Made by a program: the position numbers and the translations under genes
Notes under the pieces: generated by a model
Told to the model about the DNA's origin: nothing
The model's database searches: none
The model's input: only the letters and a program-made list of their open reading frames with translations
Source of the DNA: Corynebacterium uberis
GTDB taxonomy: Bacteria > Actinomycetota > Actinomycetes > Mycobacteriales > Mycobacteriaceae
DNA length: 64,000 nt
Reading direction: 5' to 3'
Assembly: GCF_020616335.1 (NCBI RefSeq)
Contig: NZ_CP085051.1
Coordinates: 1,612,001-1,676,000, forward strand
Shown: positions 47,106 through 58,085 of the stretch, piece by piece
Layout of the letters: every line of letters begins with the position of its first letter
Position numbering within the stretch: the stretch's first letter is position 1

Positions 47106-48551
47106 CTAGCGGGACGAGCTACCCGCCACCTCCCGCGCCGCGGCAGCGAAGATATCCCCGCGCTGCCCCATCCCCGAATACATGTCTAACGACGCCCCCG
47201 CCGGGGCCAACAGCACCGTATCGCCCGGGCGGGCAGCGCTCGCCGCGGCAGCCACCGCCTGCTCCATGGCCGCGACCGGATCAGTCGAATCAACAACCAC
47301 CACGGGCACCTGGGGTGCATACTCCGTCAGGGCGGCAACAACCAGGTTGCGGTCAACCCCCATGACCACCGCCGCACGCAACCGCTGCGCGTGCGAACGC
47401 ACCAGCTCATCCACGCTGGCGCCCTTGAGCTGGCCGCCAGCGATCCACACCACGTTATCGACGCCCGTCAGCGCCGCATCAGCGGCATGGGGATTGGTGG
47501 CCTTGGAGTTATCCACCCAGGACACCCCGCCCGCGCGGTGGACCTCCTGGCCCCGGTGTCCGGCAACCTGGAACTGCCCCAGTGCCGTGGCGATCGCCGC
47601 AGGGGCAACGCCTTGCGAAAGCGCCATCGCGGATGCCGCGGCGGCATCGAGAATCCCCGCCCGCCCGGCGGGATTGATCCCTTCCACCGGGGCGAGAATC
47701 TCCTCGTGCCCGTCGGCGTTGTACACCAGGTGGTCATCGACCACGCCGACGTCTCCCGCCGCCGGGCGGGCTGCGCTGAAACCGATGACCCGCTGGTTCG
47801 GGGCCACCGGGGTGGCGTTCACGCGGGCATCGTCACGCGCAAGGACCACCACGGGGCCCCGCAACGCGCGCTGCTTATCGGCCGCGTAGTTGGCAAAACT
47901 ACCGTGCCAATCCAGGTGATCATCGGCCAGGTTGAGCACCACACCCGCTGCCGGCACCAGGCGGGGCGCCCAATGCAGCTGGAAGCTCGACAGCTCCGCC
48001 ACGAGCACATCCACCCGCGGCGTCGCCCGCAGCGCATCCGCAACCGCCACCCCGATATTGCCTACCGCGCTTGCCGCACGGCCATCCGCCACCAGCATCG
48101 CTGCCAGCATCGCCGTGGTGGTGGTCTTACCGTTGGTACCGGTGACCACCAGCCAGGTGCGCGGCGCGCCGAACACGCCCGCAGCATCTAGGCGCCACGC
48201 CAGCTCCACATCGCCGATGACCTCGAGGCCGCGGGCGGCGGCGTCGACAAGCAGCGGGGTATCCGGCCGCCACCCCGGGGAGGTGACCACCAGATCACCA
48301 TCGCGCAGCGCCAATCGCGCCTGCTCCACACCACACGTGGCCACGTCCGGCACCTCTGCGCGCAGCGCGGCGATGGCATCCGGGTTATCCTCCGCGACCA
48401 CCACCTGCGCGCCAAGATCAACCAGCAGGCGGGTCACGCCGCGACCAGACACCCCAGCCCCGGCGACCAAGATCCGGCCGCGTAATTCCTGCGGCAGCTC
48501 GTCCGGCAGCTCCCGCCGCAGCGCCTCCGGCTGCCCGTCGCCGTGGGACAT
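47106..48551 (-). CDS. murD: UDP-MurNAc-L-alanine–D-glutamate ligase
   Basis: 481 aa. The N-terminal nucleotide fold is ILVAGAGVSGRGVTRLL, the P-loop VVTGTNGKTTTTAMLAAML is at about 137, and the C-terminal segment VSWVDNSKATNPHAADAAL is characteristic of MurD. It adds D-Glu. Its ATG overlaps the mraY stop by one base. Confidence 0.96.
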   Translation of the reverse strand: MSHGDGQPEALRRELPDELPQELRGRILVAGAGVSGRGVTRLLVDLGAQVVVAEDNPDAIAALRAEVPDVATCGVEQARLALRDGDLVVTSPGWRPDTPLLVDAAARGLEVIGDVELAWRLDAAGVFGAPRTWLVVTGTNGKTTTTAMLAAMLVADGRAASAVGNIGVAVADALRATPRVDVLVAELSSFQLHWAPRLVPAAGVVLNLADDHLDWHGSFANYAADKQRALRGPVVVLARDDARVNATPVAPNQRVIGFSAARPAAGDVGVVDDHLVYNADGHEEILAPVEGINPAGRAGILDAAAASAMALSQGVAPAAIATALGQFQVAGHRGQEVHRAGGVSWVDNSKATNPHAADAALTGVDNVVWIAGGQLKGASVDELVRSHAQRLRAAVVMGVDRNLVVAALTEYAPQVPVVVVDSTDPVAAMEQAVAAAASAARPGDTVLLAPAGASLDMYSGMGQRGDIFAAAAREVAGSSSR

Positions 48552-49696
48552 CAGCGCGCCCCCAATCCGGTAGCCGAGGACAGCAACTGGCCCACGCTGT
48601 CATCGCCGGTGGCAGCCAGCCACTCGCCGTAGAACAGGGACACCCCCAGGCTCACCGCCACCGCGGCGATGATCCAGAAGCGAATCACCACCGTGATCTC
48701 ATCCCAGCCGGAATGCTCAAAGTGGTGGTGGAACGGCGCCATCTTGAAAAAGCGCTTGCCCGTCGTCCGGAACACCGCCACCTGGATCACCACAGAGGAC
48801 ACCTCCAGAACAAACAGTGCGCCGATGATGATCATGAGCAGCTCCGTGCGCGAAGCCAAGGACAAGCCCGCAACCAGGCCGCCCAAGGCAAGGGAGCCGG
48901 TATCGCCCATGAAAATCTTTGCCGGTGCGGCATTCCACCACAAGAACCCCACGCAAGCACCCAGGCCGGCAGCCGCGATGATGGACAAGTCCAGCGGATC
49001 CCGGACCGAATAGCACCCGGCAACAACAGACTCATCACAGGAGTTGCGGTACTGCCAGAACGTCAACAGGGTATACGCGCCCATCACCAGAGCAGTGGTG
49101 CCCGCGGCCAGGCCGTCCAAGCCATCCGTCAGGTTGACCGCGTTGGACCACGCGGCGATGAGGAACACGATGAACACGATGAACACCGCGGTGCCCACGC
49201 CGCCGCCGAGGGCCAGGTCCACGGTGGGGATATCCCGAATGAAGGAAAGCATGGACGACCCCGGGGTCAGCCCCTCAGAGTTTTTGAACCGCAGCAGCAA
49301 GAAGCCGAAGATGATGGCCACCGCCAGCTGCCCCGTCAGCTTGGCGGTCTTATTCAACCCCAGGTTGCGGTTCTTAAACAGCTTGATGGAGTCATCAGCA
49401 AACCCCAGGCCGCCCAGGCCCAGGGTCAAGCCCAGCACCAGCAGGCCAGAAGCGGTAAAGCCCTGCTTGCCGGTAGCCAGACCGATGAGCGCCGTCGCAC
49501 AATAGGCCACCGTGATCGCCAGCATGATGGCAATGCCGCCCATGGTGGGCGTCCCGCGCTTTCTCAGGTGGGAACGGGGACCATCCTCACGGATTTCTTG
49601 ACCAATGCCCTCCGCGCTAAACCAGCGGATGAGCACCGGGGTGGTCAAGATAGAGACCGTGAAAGCGATAAGTCCTGAGATAAGAATCTGAGTCAC
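48551..49696 (-). CDS. mraY: Phospho-MurNAc-pentapeptide transferase
   Basis: 381 aa with about ten membrane helices. Active-site motifs are [17 protein letters not shown] (about 100), the [12 protein letters not shown] loop (about 190), and the HHH motif in [15 protein letters not shown] (about 325). It makes lipid I from UDP-MurNAc-pentapeptide and undecaprenyl phosphate. It lies 3 bp downstream of murF. Confidence 0.97.
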   Translation of the reverse strand: MTQILISGLIAFTVSILTTPVLIRWFSAEGIGQEIREDGPRSHLRKRGTPTMGGIAIMLAITVAYCATALIGLATGKQGFTASGLLVLGLTLGLGGLGFADDSIKLFKNRNLGLNKTAKLTGQLAVAIIFGFLLLRFKNSEGLTPGSSMLSFIRDIPTVDLALGGGVGTAVFIVFIVFLIAAWSNAVNLTDGLDGLAAGTTALVMGAYTLLTFWQYRNSCDESVVAGCYSVRDPLDLSIIAAAGLGACVGFLWWNAAPAKIFMGDTGSLALGGLVAGLSLASRTELLMIIIGALFVLEVSSVVIQVAVFRTTGKRFFKMAPFHHHFEHSGWDEITVVIRFWIIAAVAVSLGVSLFYGEWLAATGDDSVGQLLSSATGLGAR

Positions 49697-49699
49697 GGC

Positions 49700-51340
49700 C
49701 TAGCATCCTTCGCTGTCAAAATGTGTATCACTATCGGTGGAGTCTGTGGGGGTTGCGCCGGGGGCGCCACCTAGGGTTTCGGGGGCGTCGGCAAGCAGCA
49801 GCTCTGCCACGCGCCACAACGCCGCCGCGTTTGAGGCCTTCACCAGCACCACGTCATGTGGCCTGGCCACGGCGCGCACCGCGGCAGCCGCCGCAGCCGG
49901 GCCCTGGCGCTGATCCTGCGCCCCCTCGCCCGGGTCCACCCGCGTGGTGGGCACCCCGGCCTGCTCTGCTCCGCGCGCCAGGGCATCAATGGCCGGCGAG
50001 GAGCCATACGCAATCAGGTGGGCGATGCCCCGCTGCGCCAGGCTGGCGCCAAGCTCCTGGTGGGCGGCCTCGGAGCCCTCGCCCAGCTCGCCCATTTCGC
50101 CCAACACGGCTATCGCCCGGGCGCCGGGGTGAGCAGCCGCGGCGGACTGTGCCGCCGTGAGCCCAGCGGCCATGGAGTCTGGGTTCGCGTTGTAAGAATC
50201 ATTGATGATCGTCAGCCCGGTGGCTGAGGTGCGCACGTCCATGCGATGGGCAGACACCCCGCGGCTGTGGCTCAGCGCCGCCGCCACGGCATCGATGCTC
50301 AAGCCCGCGGCCAGCCCCAGTGCCGCCGCCGCCAACGCATTGGCCACCTGATGGGCGCCGAAGACCTGAAGGTCCACGTGCGCCGTCTGGTGGGATGCGG
50401 AATCTGCCAGCTGGGCGTGAAGGTCAAAGCTGGCGCGGGTCAGCTCGTCGAGCTGGCACCCGCTCGCCCACACCTGGGCGCCCGGAGCACCCTCGGCGCT
50501 AAAGAAGGTAATTGCCGCCGAGGTGCGCGCAGCCATCCCCGCGACCAGTGGATCATCCGCGTTGAGCACCGCAACCCCGCCGTCGGCGGCAGACGGCAGC
50601 GCCTCAACGAGCTCGCCCTTTGCCTGGGCGATGGTCTCCCGGGACCCAAACTCACCCAGATGCGCGGTCCCCACATTGAGCACCGCACCCAGGCGCGGCG
50701 GGGCGATGCGGGCCAGGGCGGCAACGTGGCCTACCCCACGGGCAGACAGCTCCGCGACGAGGAAGCGGGTGGATTCGGTGCACCGCAGGGCGGTGTAGGG
50801 GTGTCCGATCTCATTGTTGAACGACCCCGGCGGGGCCACCGTCGGGCCGGCGGCCTCCAGCACGGAGGCGGTGAGATCCTTGGTAGACGTCTTCCCGGCA
50901 GACCCGGTCACGCCGATGACGGTGAGCCCCTGCTCAGCCACCAGGGTGGTCACCACATGGTGGGCAAGGGCGGACATCGCCCCAATCACGCGGGCGGCCG
51001 AGCCATCCGTGTCATGGGCAAGCGCATAAGCCTGCGTCGAAGGCGCCTCAGCAGACGCCTCAGCAGGAGCCTCAGCAGACGAGGCTGCCGGGGGGACCAC
51101 GATGGCGGGTACGCCGACGGGTCGAGCGGCCAGGACTGCGACGGCGCCAGCGTCGATGGCCTGGCGGGCGAACTCATGCCCGTCGACCTTTTCGCCGGCG
51201 AGCGCAACGAAGAGCCCGCCGGGGGTAACGGCGCGCGAGTCAAACTCGACGCTACCGGTGACCCGCGCGGTGGGGTCGGTGACGTCGGCGAGGGTACCGC
51301 CGACGACGGCGGCGATCTGTTCCAGAGTCAGGGCTATCAT
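49700..51340 (-). CDS. murF: UDP-MurNAc-tripeptide–D-Ala-D-Ala ligase
   Basis: 546 aa. The N-terminal MurF domain FDSRAVTPGGLFVALAGEKVDGHEFA is followed by the P-loop VTGSAGKTSTKDL (about 143) and the motif LTIINDSYNANPDSM (about 370). It completes the pentapeptide. Between the first and second domains (about residues 84–105) there is an Ala/Glu/Ser insertion with repeated EAPAEAS units, absent from typical MurF and probably a disordered linker. Confidence 0.95.
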   Translation of the reverse strand: MIALTLEQIAAVVGGTLADVTDPTARVTGSVEFDSRAVTPGGLFVALAGEKVDGHEFARQAIDAGAVAVLAARPVGVPAIVVPPAASSAEAPAEASAEAPSTQAYALAHDTDGSAARVIGAMSALAHHVVTTLVAEQGLTVIGVTGSAGKTSTKDLTASVLEAAGPTVAPPGSFNNEIGHPYTALRCTESTRFLVAELSARGVGHVAALARIAPPRLGAVLNVGTAHLGEFGSRETIAQAKGELVEALPSAADGGVAVLNADDPLVAGMAARTSAAITFFSAEGAPGAQVWASGCQLDELTRASFDLHAQLADSASHQTAHVDLQVFGAHQVANALAAAALGLAAGLSIDAVAAALSHSRGVSAHRMDVRTSATGLTIINDSYNANPDSMAAGLTAAQSAAAAHPGARAIAVLGEMGELGEGSEAAHQELGASLAQRGIAHLIAYGSSPAIDALARGAEQAGVPTTRVDPGEGAQDQRQGPAAAAAAVRAVARPHDVVLVKASNAAALWRVAELLLADAPETLGGAPGATPTDSTDSDTHFDSEGC

Positions 51341-51369
51341 GTCGGTCCTTTAAGTTACCTTCCCGGGCG

Positions 51370-52887
51370 CTAGTCGCGCGCGCCGGGCTTGCCCTCCAGG
51401 CGGGCACGCAGCGCTGCACGCACCTCTTCACGGTCATCAAAGGGGTGCGTGACCCCTTTGACCAGCTGCCCCGTTTCATGCCCTTTGCCTGCAACGACGA
51501 CGGCGTCGCCGGGCTGCGCCCAGGCGATGAGCGCCGCGATCGCGCGCGCCCGATCAGCCTCTTCTTGGACCTGTGCACCACTGTTCGCAGCCGCCTCGCG
51601 GGCGCCTTCGAGCAAGCTCTGGCGGATCGGGGCGGGGTCCTCGTCACGCGGATTGTCATCGGTGATGATGACAAGATCCGCCCGCTGTGCCGCCGCGCGT
51701 CCCATGATCGGGCGCTTCGAATGATCCCTGTTTCCGCCGGCGCCCACCACGATGCCCACTCGCCCAGAAACCTGGGAGCGCAAGGTATCCAGCACCTCCG
51801 CAACGGCGGCCGGCTTGTGCGCGTAGTCCACCACGGCGATGAAGTCTTGGCCGGCGTCAACGCGCTCCATGCGCCCCGGTACCGCAACCTGCGACAACCC
51901 GTGAGCGCAGCGCTCGGCGTTGACCCCGGCGGCGTCGGCAAGCGCAATGGCCAACCCTGCGTTGGCCACATTGAATCTGCCGGGAAGCGGCAGGTGCACC
52001 GGGATCGGGCCGGCGGCGCCGGGCAGTCCAGAGAGCACAAAGTCCTGGGAGCCGTCCGCACGCACGGTCACCTCGGTGGCGGTCACGGTCGCCTGCTGGC
52101 CGTCGGTAGCCACGGTCACCGCGGTGCCCGCACGCTCGGCCATCCGCTGGCCCCACTCATCATCAATGCACACCACCGCCGTGGCGGCCGCCAGCGGCGA
52201 AGCGGGATCAAACAGCCGCGCCTTGGTGTCAAAGTAGTCCTGCATCGTCGGATGGAAGTCCAGGTGATCCTGGGACAGGTTGGTAAACCCGGCGACCGCA
52301 AAGTCCGTGCCCGCGACCCTGCCCAGGGCAAGTGCGTGCGAGGAAACCTCCATGACCACATGAGTGACGCCGGCGTCGCGCATGCGGGCAAACAGCTCCT
52401 GAAGCTTCGGCGCCTCCGGAGTGGTCAGGGAGGTGGGAACCGCGGTGCCATCAATGCGCGTGCCCGTGGTCCCAATCAGCCCCACCTTGTGCCCGGCAGC
52501 CATCAGGCCGGCCTCCACCAGATAGCTGGTGGTGGTCTTCCCGGAGGTCCCAGTAATACCAATAACCACCATGTCCCGGGACGGATAGCCGTAAATCAGC
52601 GCCGCCACCGGGCCCATCGCCGCGCGCACATCCGGCACCACCACCACGGGCCGCGTCTCCCCCGCCTCAGCAAGGATCTGCGCGCCCTGCTCATCAGTGA
52701 GCACCGCACTCGCGCGTGCCGACGCCGCGTAGGTCGCCCCATGCACGCGCGTTCCCGGTACCGCAGCAAATAAGGCCCCCTCCGCCACCTCAGCGGAGTT
52801 CAGGCCCATCGACGTGATGTGTATATCAGCCTCATGCACCACCGTGGCATGGGCACACTTAATGATCTCAGCCAGTCTCACACCCAT
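51370..52887 (-). CDS. murE: UDP-MurNAc-tripeptide synthetase, meso-DAP-adding
   Basis: 505 aa. The P-loop is VIGITGTSGKTTTSYLV (about 115). The C-terminal DNPR motif (ITDDNPRDEDP, about 415) selects meso-diaminopimelate, consistent with the DAP-type wall of corynebacteria. It lies between ftsI and murF in the standard order. The 29 bp to murF carries a plausible ribosome-binding site. Confidence 0.96.
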   Translation of the reverse strand: MGVRLAEIIKCAHATVVHEADIHITSMGLNSAEVAEGALFAAVPGTRVHGATYAASARASAVLTDEQGAQILAEAGETRPVVVVPDVRAAMGPVAALIYGYPSRDMVVIGITGTSGKTTTSYLVEAGLMAAGHKVGLIGTTGTRIDGTAVPTSLTTPEAPKLQELFARMRDAGVTHVVMEVSSHALALGRVAGTDFAVAGFTNLSQDHLDFHPTMQDYFDTKARLFDPASPLAAATAVVCIDDEWGQRMAERAGTAVTVATDGQQATVTATEVTVRADGSQDFVLSGLPGAAGPIPVHLPLPGRFNVANAGLAIALADAAGVNAERCAHGLSQVAVPGRMERVDAGQDFIAVVDYAHKPAAVAEVLDTLRSQVSGRVGIVVGAGGNRDHSKRPIMGRAAAQRADLVIITDDNPRDEDPAPIRQSLLEGAREAAANSGAQVQEEADRARAIAALIAWAQPGDAVVVAGKGHETGQLVKGVTHPFDDREEVRAALRARLEGKPGARD

Positions 52888-53023
52888 CGGTGTGTCTCCT
52901 TTGTCATCTTTATCATCGACGATTCCACACTAGTTTTTACCCGGGCCGCCACCGGCGACGCGCTCGAGCGGCCCCGATGGTAACGCGGCGGCGCGTGCGC
53001 GCCCCCACGCTCACCCCAGAGCA

Positions 53024-55078
53024 TCAATTGACCTGCAACGTGAGCATCCCCTCTACCGGAGCGGACAAGGCCACGTTATCCCGATCCAACAGCCAGGAGG
53101 CAACATCCTTGAACAACGGGGCTGCGGACTGCCCGCCGGCCCCGTTGGGGCCCACCCCCCGCTGCGGAGCATCCACCATGATGGCGATGACATAGCGCGG
53201 ATTGTCCGCCGGGGCGATGCCGGCGAAGGTGATCCAGAAGCTGCTCATGGAATAGGCACCCGTATCCGGGTCGACCTTCTGGGCCGTACCCGTCTTCCCG
53301 GAGGTCTGGTACCCCGGAATGGCCGCGCCCGGGCCGGTACCCTGCTGAACCCCCGTGGGGTCCGCCTGGGTGACCGCCCGAAACATGTTAACCACCGTGC
53401 GCGCAGCATCAGGGCTGAGCACCTGCGTCTGCGCCGGAGGATCCTGGGCGACCTCCTTGCCGTCCGGCCCGGTGACCTTCTTGATGATCCGCGGCTCGAT
53501 GCGCTCCCCACTATTGGCCAGGGTCTGATACACGCTGGCCATCTGCAAGGTCGTCCACGACATGCCCTGCCCGATGGGCAGGTTGGCAAAGGTACCGCCC
53601 GACCACTGCTCGTGGGTGGGCAACAAACCGTAGGACTCGTTGGGCAGCTCCACCCCGGTGGGCCGGCCAATGCCAAACCGGTCCAAGTAGTCCGCGAACT
53701 TATCCTCGCCCAGGCGCTGGGCCAGCATCAGCGTGCCTACGTTGGAGGACTTGCCAAAAATGCCCGTGGTGGTGAAGTCCACATCCCCGTGCTCCCACGC
53801 ATCCTTGACCGTCACCCCCGCCATAGAGATCGCCCCCGGCACCCGGTGCACCTCATCCGGGGTGGTCAGGCCCTCTTGAATCGCCGCCGACGCGGTGATC
53901 ACCTTAGCCACCGAACCCGGCTCGTAGGGCGCGCTGATGGACGTATTGTCAAAGTCCTTACCCCGCTTGAGCTGGGCCTCAATGTTGCCATTGGGGTCGA
54001 TCGTCCCGGTATTGGCCATCGCCAACACCTCCGCAGTCCGCGCATCAAGGACCACCGCCTCCGCGTGGCGTGCCCCCGAATTCGACTTGGCCTGCTCAAG
54101 CTTCTGCTGGAGGTAGGTTTGCAAGTCCACGTCCACCGTCAACTCAACGTTGGCACCATCCACCGCAGCAACCTGGTCGCGCAACGTGCCCGGGATGATC
54201 TGGCCGCCCGTAGACACGTCCTCCGTCTGCCGTCCATTGATCCCCGACAGCAGTGCGTCAGCGGAGGCCTCCAGACCGAACTGGCCCTGCCCATCCATAG
54301 AGACCTTGCCCACCAGGTTCTCCCCCACCGCACCATTGGGGTACTGGCGGATATCCTGATGGTCCGCCGCCACCCCGTGGAACGTCGCCGCAATATCGGC
54401 GGCTACATCCGGATCCACGTTGCGCACCAACACCTCATAGTTGGAATCGGCGTGCAGCTTGGCGGCAATGTCCTTGGAATTGACCTCGTCTGTCGACGCC
54501 CCGGCCTTAGCGATCATCTCCGGGATCCGCTTAGCCATGTCCTTCAGGGTGTCTTCCACCCGGTCATCCAGCCGCTCGGAGCGCTCCTGCTCGCCCAGGC
54601 CCGCCAACGAGCCGTCCGTGCGGGCATCAAGGTCCTTCTGCTCCTTCAGCTCCGAGCGCAGCACCTTCGGCGAGACAGTCAAAGACCGCGCCTGCATGGT
54701 AAAGGCCATCTGACGCCCCGTCCGGTCAACCACCTCACCCCGACGCGCCGGCTCCACGTACACCCGAGCCCGCTGCTCCTGCGCCCGCGCCGCTAGATCC
54801 GGACCCCACACCACCTGCACCCACGCTAACCGGCCGCCAAGAACCACGGCGATAGCAACGATCACAGCGGTAACCAGGCGCACCCTGTTGGTCATGAGCA
54901 CACGCTGCGTCAGCCGCGGCGCCCCCTCACGCCCAGCCGCGCCGCCCGGACGAAAACTCGCGCCAAACCCGGCTTCAGCGCCCGCACGTTCCCCCCGCAT
55001 CCGATCCCCCGGGTCCCCAGCATCGCGGGGTCCCCGGCGCCCCGGCCGCCCGGTACTGCGATCGTGTGAGAAAGTCAC
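53024..55078 (-). CDS. ftsI: Septal transpeptidase FtsI (class B penicillin-binding protein)
   Basis: About 684 aa. A cytosolic Arg/Gly-rich tail of about 60 residues is followed by one membrane helix (VRLVTAVIVAIAVVLGG), a dimerisation/pedestal domain, and the transpeptidase domain. Active-site motifs are SVAK (catalytic Ser, about 386), SSN (about 444) and KTGT (about 593). It cross-links septal peptidoglycan with FtsW. GTG at 55078 is preferred (AGG nine bases upstream). The frame to 55123 is also open. Confidence 0.93.
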   Translation of the reverse strand: MTFSHDRSTGRPGRRGPRDAGDPGDRMRGERAGAEAGFGASFRPGGAAGREGAPRLTQRVLMTNRVRLVTAVIVAIAVVLGGRLAWVQVVWGPDLAARAQEQRARVYVEPARRGEVVDRTGRQMAFTMQARSLTVSPKVLRSELKEQKDLDARTDGSLAGLGEQERSERLDDRVEDTLKDMAKRIPEMIAKAGASTDEVNSKDIAAKLHADSNYEVLVRNVDPDVAADIAATFHGVAADHQDIRQYPNGAVGENLVGKVSMDGQGQFGLEASADALLSGINGRQTEDVSTGGQIIPGTLRDQVAAVDGANVELTVDVDLQTYLQQKLEQAKSNSGARHAEAVVLDARTAEVLAMANTGTIDPNGNIEAQLKRGKDFDNTSISAPYEPGSVAKVITASAAIQEGLTTPDEVHRVPGAISMAGVTVKDAWEHGDVDFTTTGIFGKSSNVGTLMLAQRLGEDKFADYLDRFGIGRPTGVELPNESYGLLPTHEQWSGGTFANLPIGQGMSWTTLQMASVYQTLANSGERIEPRIIKKVTGPDGKEVAQDPPAQTQVLSPDAARTVVNMFRAVTQADPTGVQQGTGPGAAIPGYQTSGKTGTAQKVDPDTGAYSMSSFWITFAGIAPADNPRYVIAIMVDAPQRGVGPNGAGGQSAAPLFKDVASWLLDRDNVALSAPVEGMLTLQVN

Positions 55079-55296
55079 TGAAAGAACCTGCCACCTTCCA
55101 TCACCACTGTGTACCCGGGCCATGACGCCCAGGTTGACAGCACACCGGATATCGCGCGAATAAAGAGCTGTTTACAGGACGCTAACCCTACCCGGTGCAC
55201 GCACCACGGGCGCGAAACCCACCGGGGACGCGTGTCGATCACCAAGCCGCGCGCAGCCACCTGACCGCGCGCCCACACGATGCGCCGCACACGTTT

Positions 55297-56187
55297 CTAG
55301 CCAATATACGGCGGCGGGACCGCGCCCGCCCCGCCCGGCGCCGCCGGAGCAGGAACCCCAGAAGGCGCCCCTGCGGCCGGTGCGGCAGGCCGCTGACCCG
55401 CCGCAGGCACCCGCGCCTGGCCCTGCGGAACCTGCACCAGGTTGTTGCCCAGCTCCTTAGTCTTATCCGGGTTGCTCGAGGCGCGATGCCCCTTATCGGA
55501 GGAATCGTTGATGTTGAGCAACGCCGTCGACTCTTCGCCCGCGGGGCGGGCCTCTTCAACCTGCCCATCCGGAGCCACCGCCAAAATGCCGGGCTGCTGG
55601 GGCACAACCATCCCGCGATCAGTGGCTTGCTGAGCCAGGTGAGCCGCCGAGCGCTGGACTTCCAAGTCCCGCTTCAGGGTCTCTAGCTGGTTATCTAGCT
55701 GGTTTTCCTGGGACTTCAAGTTCTGCAGCTCGAAGGTTTGCTGCGTGGACATGCCCGACAGGGTCATCGCGACGACCACACCCACCAGCAGCAGCACAAA
55801 GGACACCGCGCTGATGCGCATGACCCGGCTGACCTTCTTGGTCTGCACGGTACGGCGCCCCCGCACGGACACCACCTGGCGGGATCCCAGCCGACCGCCC
55901 TCCGGCTTGGGCACAATCCGGCGCACCGGGTTGCGCGGCAGGCGGCGGCCCGGCGCAGCCGGAGCTGTGCTGATCCGCGACCGCGAATCACGGTAGCCAG
56001 GCTCCCGGTATCCGGGCTCGTGGTACCCGGACTCCCGGTACCCCGGGTGCAGCGCGACATCCCGGTAGTCCTCCACGACCTCGGTGGCCACACCACGGCG
56101 CTCGTTTCGACGCCCTGCATTGAGGTCACGACGAGACTGCGGCGCGGTGCGTTGTGCGTCACGCGTCGGAGCGAAGCTCGCGGTCAT
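55297..56187 (-). CDS. ftsL: FtsL-like divisome protein
   Basis: 296 aa bitopic protein between rsmH and ftsI, the ftsL position. The N-terminal 120 residues are basic and Tyr/Gly/Pro-rich, with imperfect YREPG repeats (about 48–67). One membrane helix follows ([19 protein letters not shown]), then a short coiled coil ([23 protein letters not shown]), and a long Pro/Ala-rich extracytoplasmic tail ending in PPPYIG. The coiled coil after the membrane helix fits FtsL. The long tail is typical of corynebacteria rather than of classical FtsL. The start overlaps the rsmH stop by four bases. Confidence 0.85.
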   Translation of the reverse strand: MTASFAPTRDAQRTAPQSRRDLNAGRRNERRGVATEVVEDYRDVALHPGYRESGYHEPGYREPGYRDSRSRISTAPAAPGRRLPRNPVRRIVPKPEGGRLGSRQVVSVRGRRTVQTKKVSRVMRISAVSFVLLLVGVVVAMTLSGMSTQQTFELQNLKSQENQLDNQLETLKRDLEVQRSAAHLAQQATDRGMVVPQQPGILAVAPDGQVEEARPAGEESTALLNINDSSDKGHRASSNPDKTKELGNNLVQVPQGQARVPAAGQRPAAPAAGAPSGVPAPAAPGGAGAVPPPYIG

Positions 56188-57263
56188 GATTGTCCTCCAT
56201 CAGTAGTCTCATCAGCGGAAAGGGAATGCCCATACAGGTCTGTGTGCGGATCGGCCAGGATCTTCTCAACCGCCCGCACGCGTACCGACGCCGAGCGCGG
56301 GTTGCGGGATACCTCGGCCTCATCGGCTTTCATAGCCCCGCGAGTCAGGGCACGGAAATGCGCTTGAGTACCGGGTAAGTCCACCGGCAACCCGGGCGGG
56401 GTGGTGTTCGCGCACAGCCGCGCGAATGCCTTTTTGACTAGCTTGTCCTCCTGGGACTGGTAAGACATGAAGACCACACGGCCGCCGACGCCCAAGGCGG
56501 CAGTCACGGCGGGCAGGGCCGCGCTAATGGAATCAAGCTCCCGGTTGACTTCCACGCGCAGCGCCTGGAACGTCCGCTTTGCCGGATGGCCACCCGTGCG
56601 CCGCGTGGCCGCGGGAATAGTGGCGTAGAGCAGTTCAACCAGGCGCCCAGAGGTGCTAAAAGGTTCGCGTTCGCGCTCCCGGATGACCGCCGAGGCGATC
56701 TTGCCGGCGAAGCGCTCATCGCCATAAGTCTTCAGCACACGCGCCAACTCGCCGTGCGAATAAGTGTTCAAGACATCCGCCGCGGTCAGCCCGGAGGATT
56801 GATCCATCCGCATGTCAAGCGGGGCATCGACCTTGTAGGCGAAGCCGCGCTCCGGCTGATCCAGCTGCATCGATGACACGCCGAGGTCAAACAAGGCGCC
56901 AGCAAGTCCGCGGTCGCGCGCGACGTCGAAGGCGCGGCCCTCGCCGTCACGCAGGGCCTCTGGAAGCTCATCAAAACGCGCGTTGACGGGGAAAAAACGC
57001 GGCCCGTAGGGCCGCAATCTCCGCGTCGCATCAGCCAAGGCTTGACCATCCCGGTCAAAGCCGATGACCATCGCCTCAGGGAACGTGCGCAGGAGATGTT
57101 CACTGTGGCCACCTGCGCCCAGGGTTGCATCCATGATGACGGCCTGTGCGCCTGCCGCCGTGATGGCGGGGGCGAGCAGCTCGGTGACTTCATCGCGCAG
57201 CACCGGAACGTGCCCGTAGTTGTCCTGCACGCCACGGTCGTGGGGCGAGTCTGTCAGTGTCAT
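56184..57263 (-). CDS. rsmH: 16S rRNA m4C1402 methyltransferase RsmH
   Basis: 359 aa. The AdoMet fold has [19 protein letters not shown] (about 46) and [20 protein letters not shown] (about 125), the MraW signature. The C-terminal end carries the helical domain common to the family. It methylates C1402 of 16S rRNA. It is part of the mraZ-rsmH-ftsL start of the dcw cluster. Confidence 0.96.
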   Translation of the reverse strand: MTLTDSPHDRGVQDNYGHVPVLRDEVTELLAPAITAAGAQAVIMDATLGAGGHSEHLLRTFPEAMVIGFDRDGQALADATRRLRPYGPRFFPVNARFDELPEALRDGEGRAFDVARDRGLAGALFDLGVSSMQLDQPERGFAYKVDAPLDMRMDQSSGLTAADVLNTYSHGELARVLKTYGDERFAGKIASAVIREREREPFSTSGRLVELLYATIPAATRRTGGHPAKRTFQALRVEVNRELDSISAALPAVTAALGVGGRVVFMSYQSQEDKLVKKAFARLCANTTPPGLPVDLPGTQAHFRALTRGAMKADEAEVSRNPRSASVRVRAVEKILADPHTDLYGHSLSADETTDGGQS

Positions 57264-57470
57264 GTGGATCCTCCTCCCCGTCTTCGCAGTAGGTACCGGT
57301 TGCGGCTGGTGTCAGTGTCGGCGTCGATGCTGTGTCATCAGAGCGGATAGAGCCCCGCCCGGGATCACTCGGTCTGATGTCGGGGAAGTACACCAGAACG
57401 TTGAACCCGGGCAGAGTCCTACGCGCTCTGCACCTGGTGCACACCCCATGCGGGATGTGCGTTGCGATAT

Positions 57471-57905
57471 TTAGAGAAGGCCACCCAGGATCTCGTCCGC
57501 GTCCGCGGCCGAGAAGGCCTCCTCGGTCTCCTTTTGGTATGCGGCCCAGGACTCTGCATCCCATATTTCAAGGAAGTCCACCGACCCGATGACCACGCAT
57601 TCCTTGCTCAGGCCTGCGTAGTTGCGGTGTGCAGCAGACAAGGTGATCCGGCCGTGACCGTCCGGACGCTGCTCATCAGCGCTCGCGGCAAGGTTGCGGA
57701 TAAACGCACGGGCCTCGGGGTTAGTCCTAGACACGGCAGCAGCCTTGCGCGCTCGGGCGGCAAACTCTTCACGCGGATAGACCGCAAGGCTGTGGTCTTG
57801 CCCCTTAGTGATCATGAGGCCACCAGCAAGTTCCTCGCGAAACTTAGCGGGAAGAGTCAATCGCCCTTTGTCATCGAGCTTCGGGGTGTAGGTGCCCAGG
57901 AACAT
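57471..57905 (-). CDS. mraZ: Transcriptional regulator MraZ
   Basis: 144 aa with two SpoVT-AbrB-like halves: [24 protein letters not shown], then [18 protein letters not shown]. The start at 57905 has GGGAGG ten bases upstream. The open frame to 58091 is not conserved. MraZ forms a ring that binds direct repeats upstream of its own operon. Three such GTGGGG repeats lie 155–180 bp upstream. It is the first gene of the dcw cluster. Confidence 0.95.
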   Translation of the reverse strand: MFLGTYTPKLDDKGRLTLPAKFREELAGGLMITKGQDHSLAVYPREEFAARARKAAAVSRTNPEARAFIRNLAASADEQRPDGHGRITLSAAHRNYAGLSKECVVIGSVDFLEIWDAESWAAYQKETEEAFSAADADEILGGLL

Positions 57906-58059
57906 TCCGAGGAGCACCTCCCTTCGGCTTTTCTGACTCCGACGAGCTTTCCTGTCATACGGGATTGCTGAGGCGTCTACGCACTGCTGGGGTCTAGCGG
58001 CACGCTGTTGGGCTTGCCTTCGGCTGCACCACTGCGCAGACACTCCATCAACCGCATGG

Positions 58060-58085
58060 CCCCACTTTACCCCACTTTCCCCCAC
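58060..58085 (-). promoter_or_regulatory. MraZ-binding repeats upstream of mraZ
   Basis: GTGGGG occurs three times on the minus strand at exactly 10-bp spacing (58065–58060, 58075–58070, 58085–58080). This is the layout of known MraZ operators. A TAAATA hexamer at 58130–58125 may be the -10 of the mraZ promoter, which would place the boxes just downstream of the start point. Confidence 0.8.
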
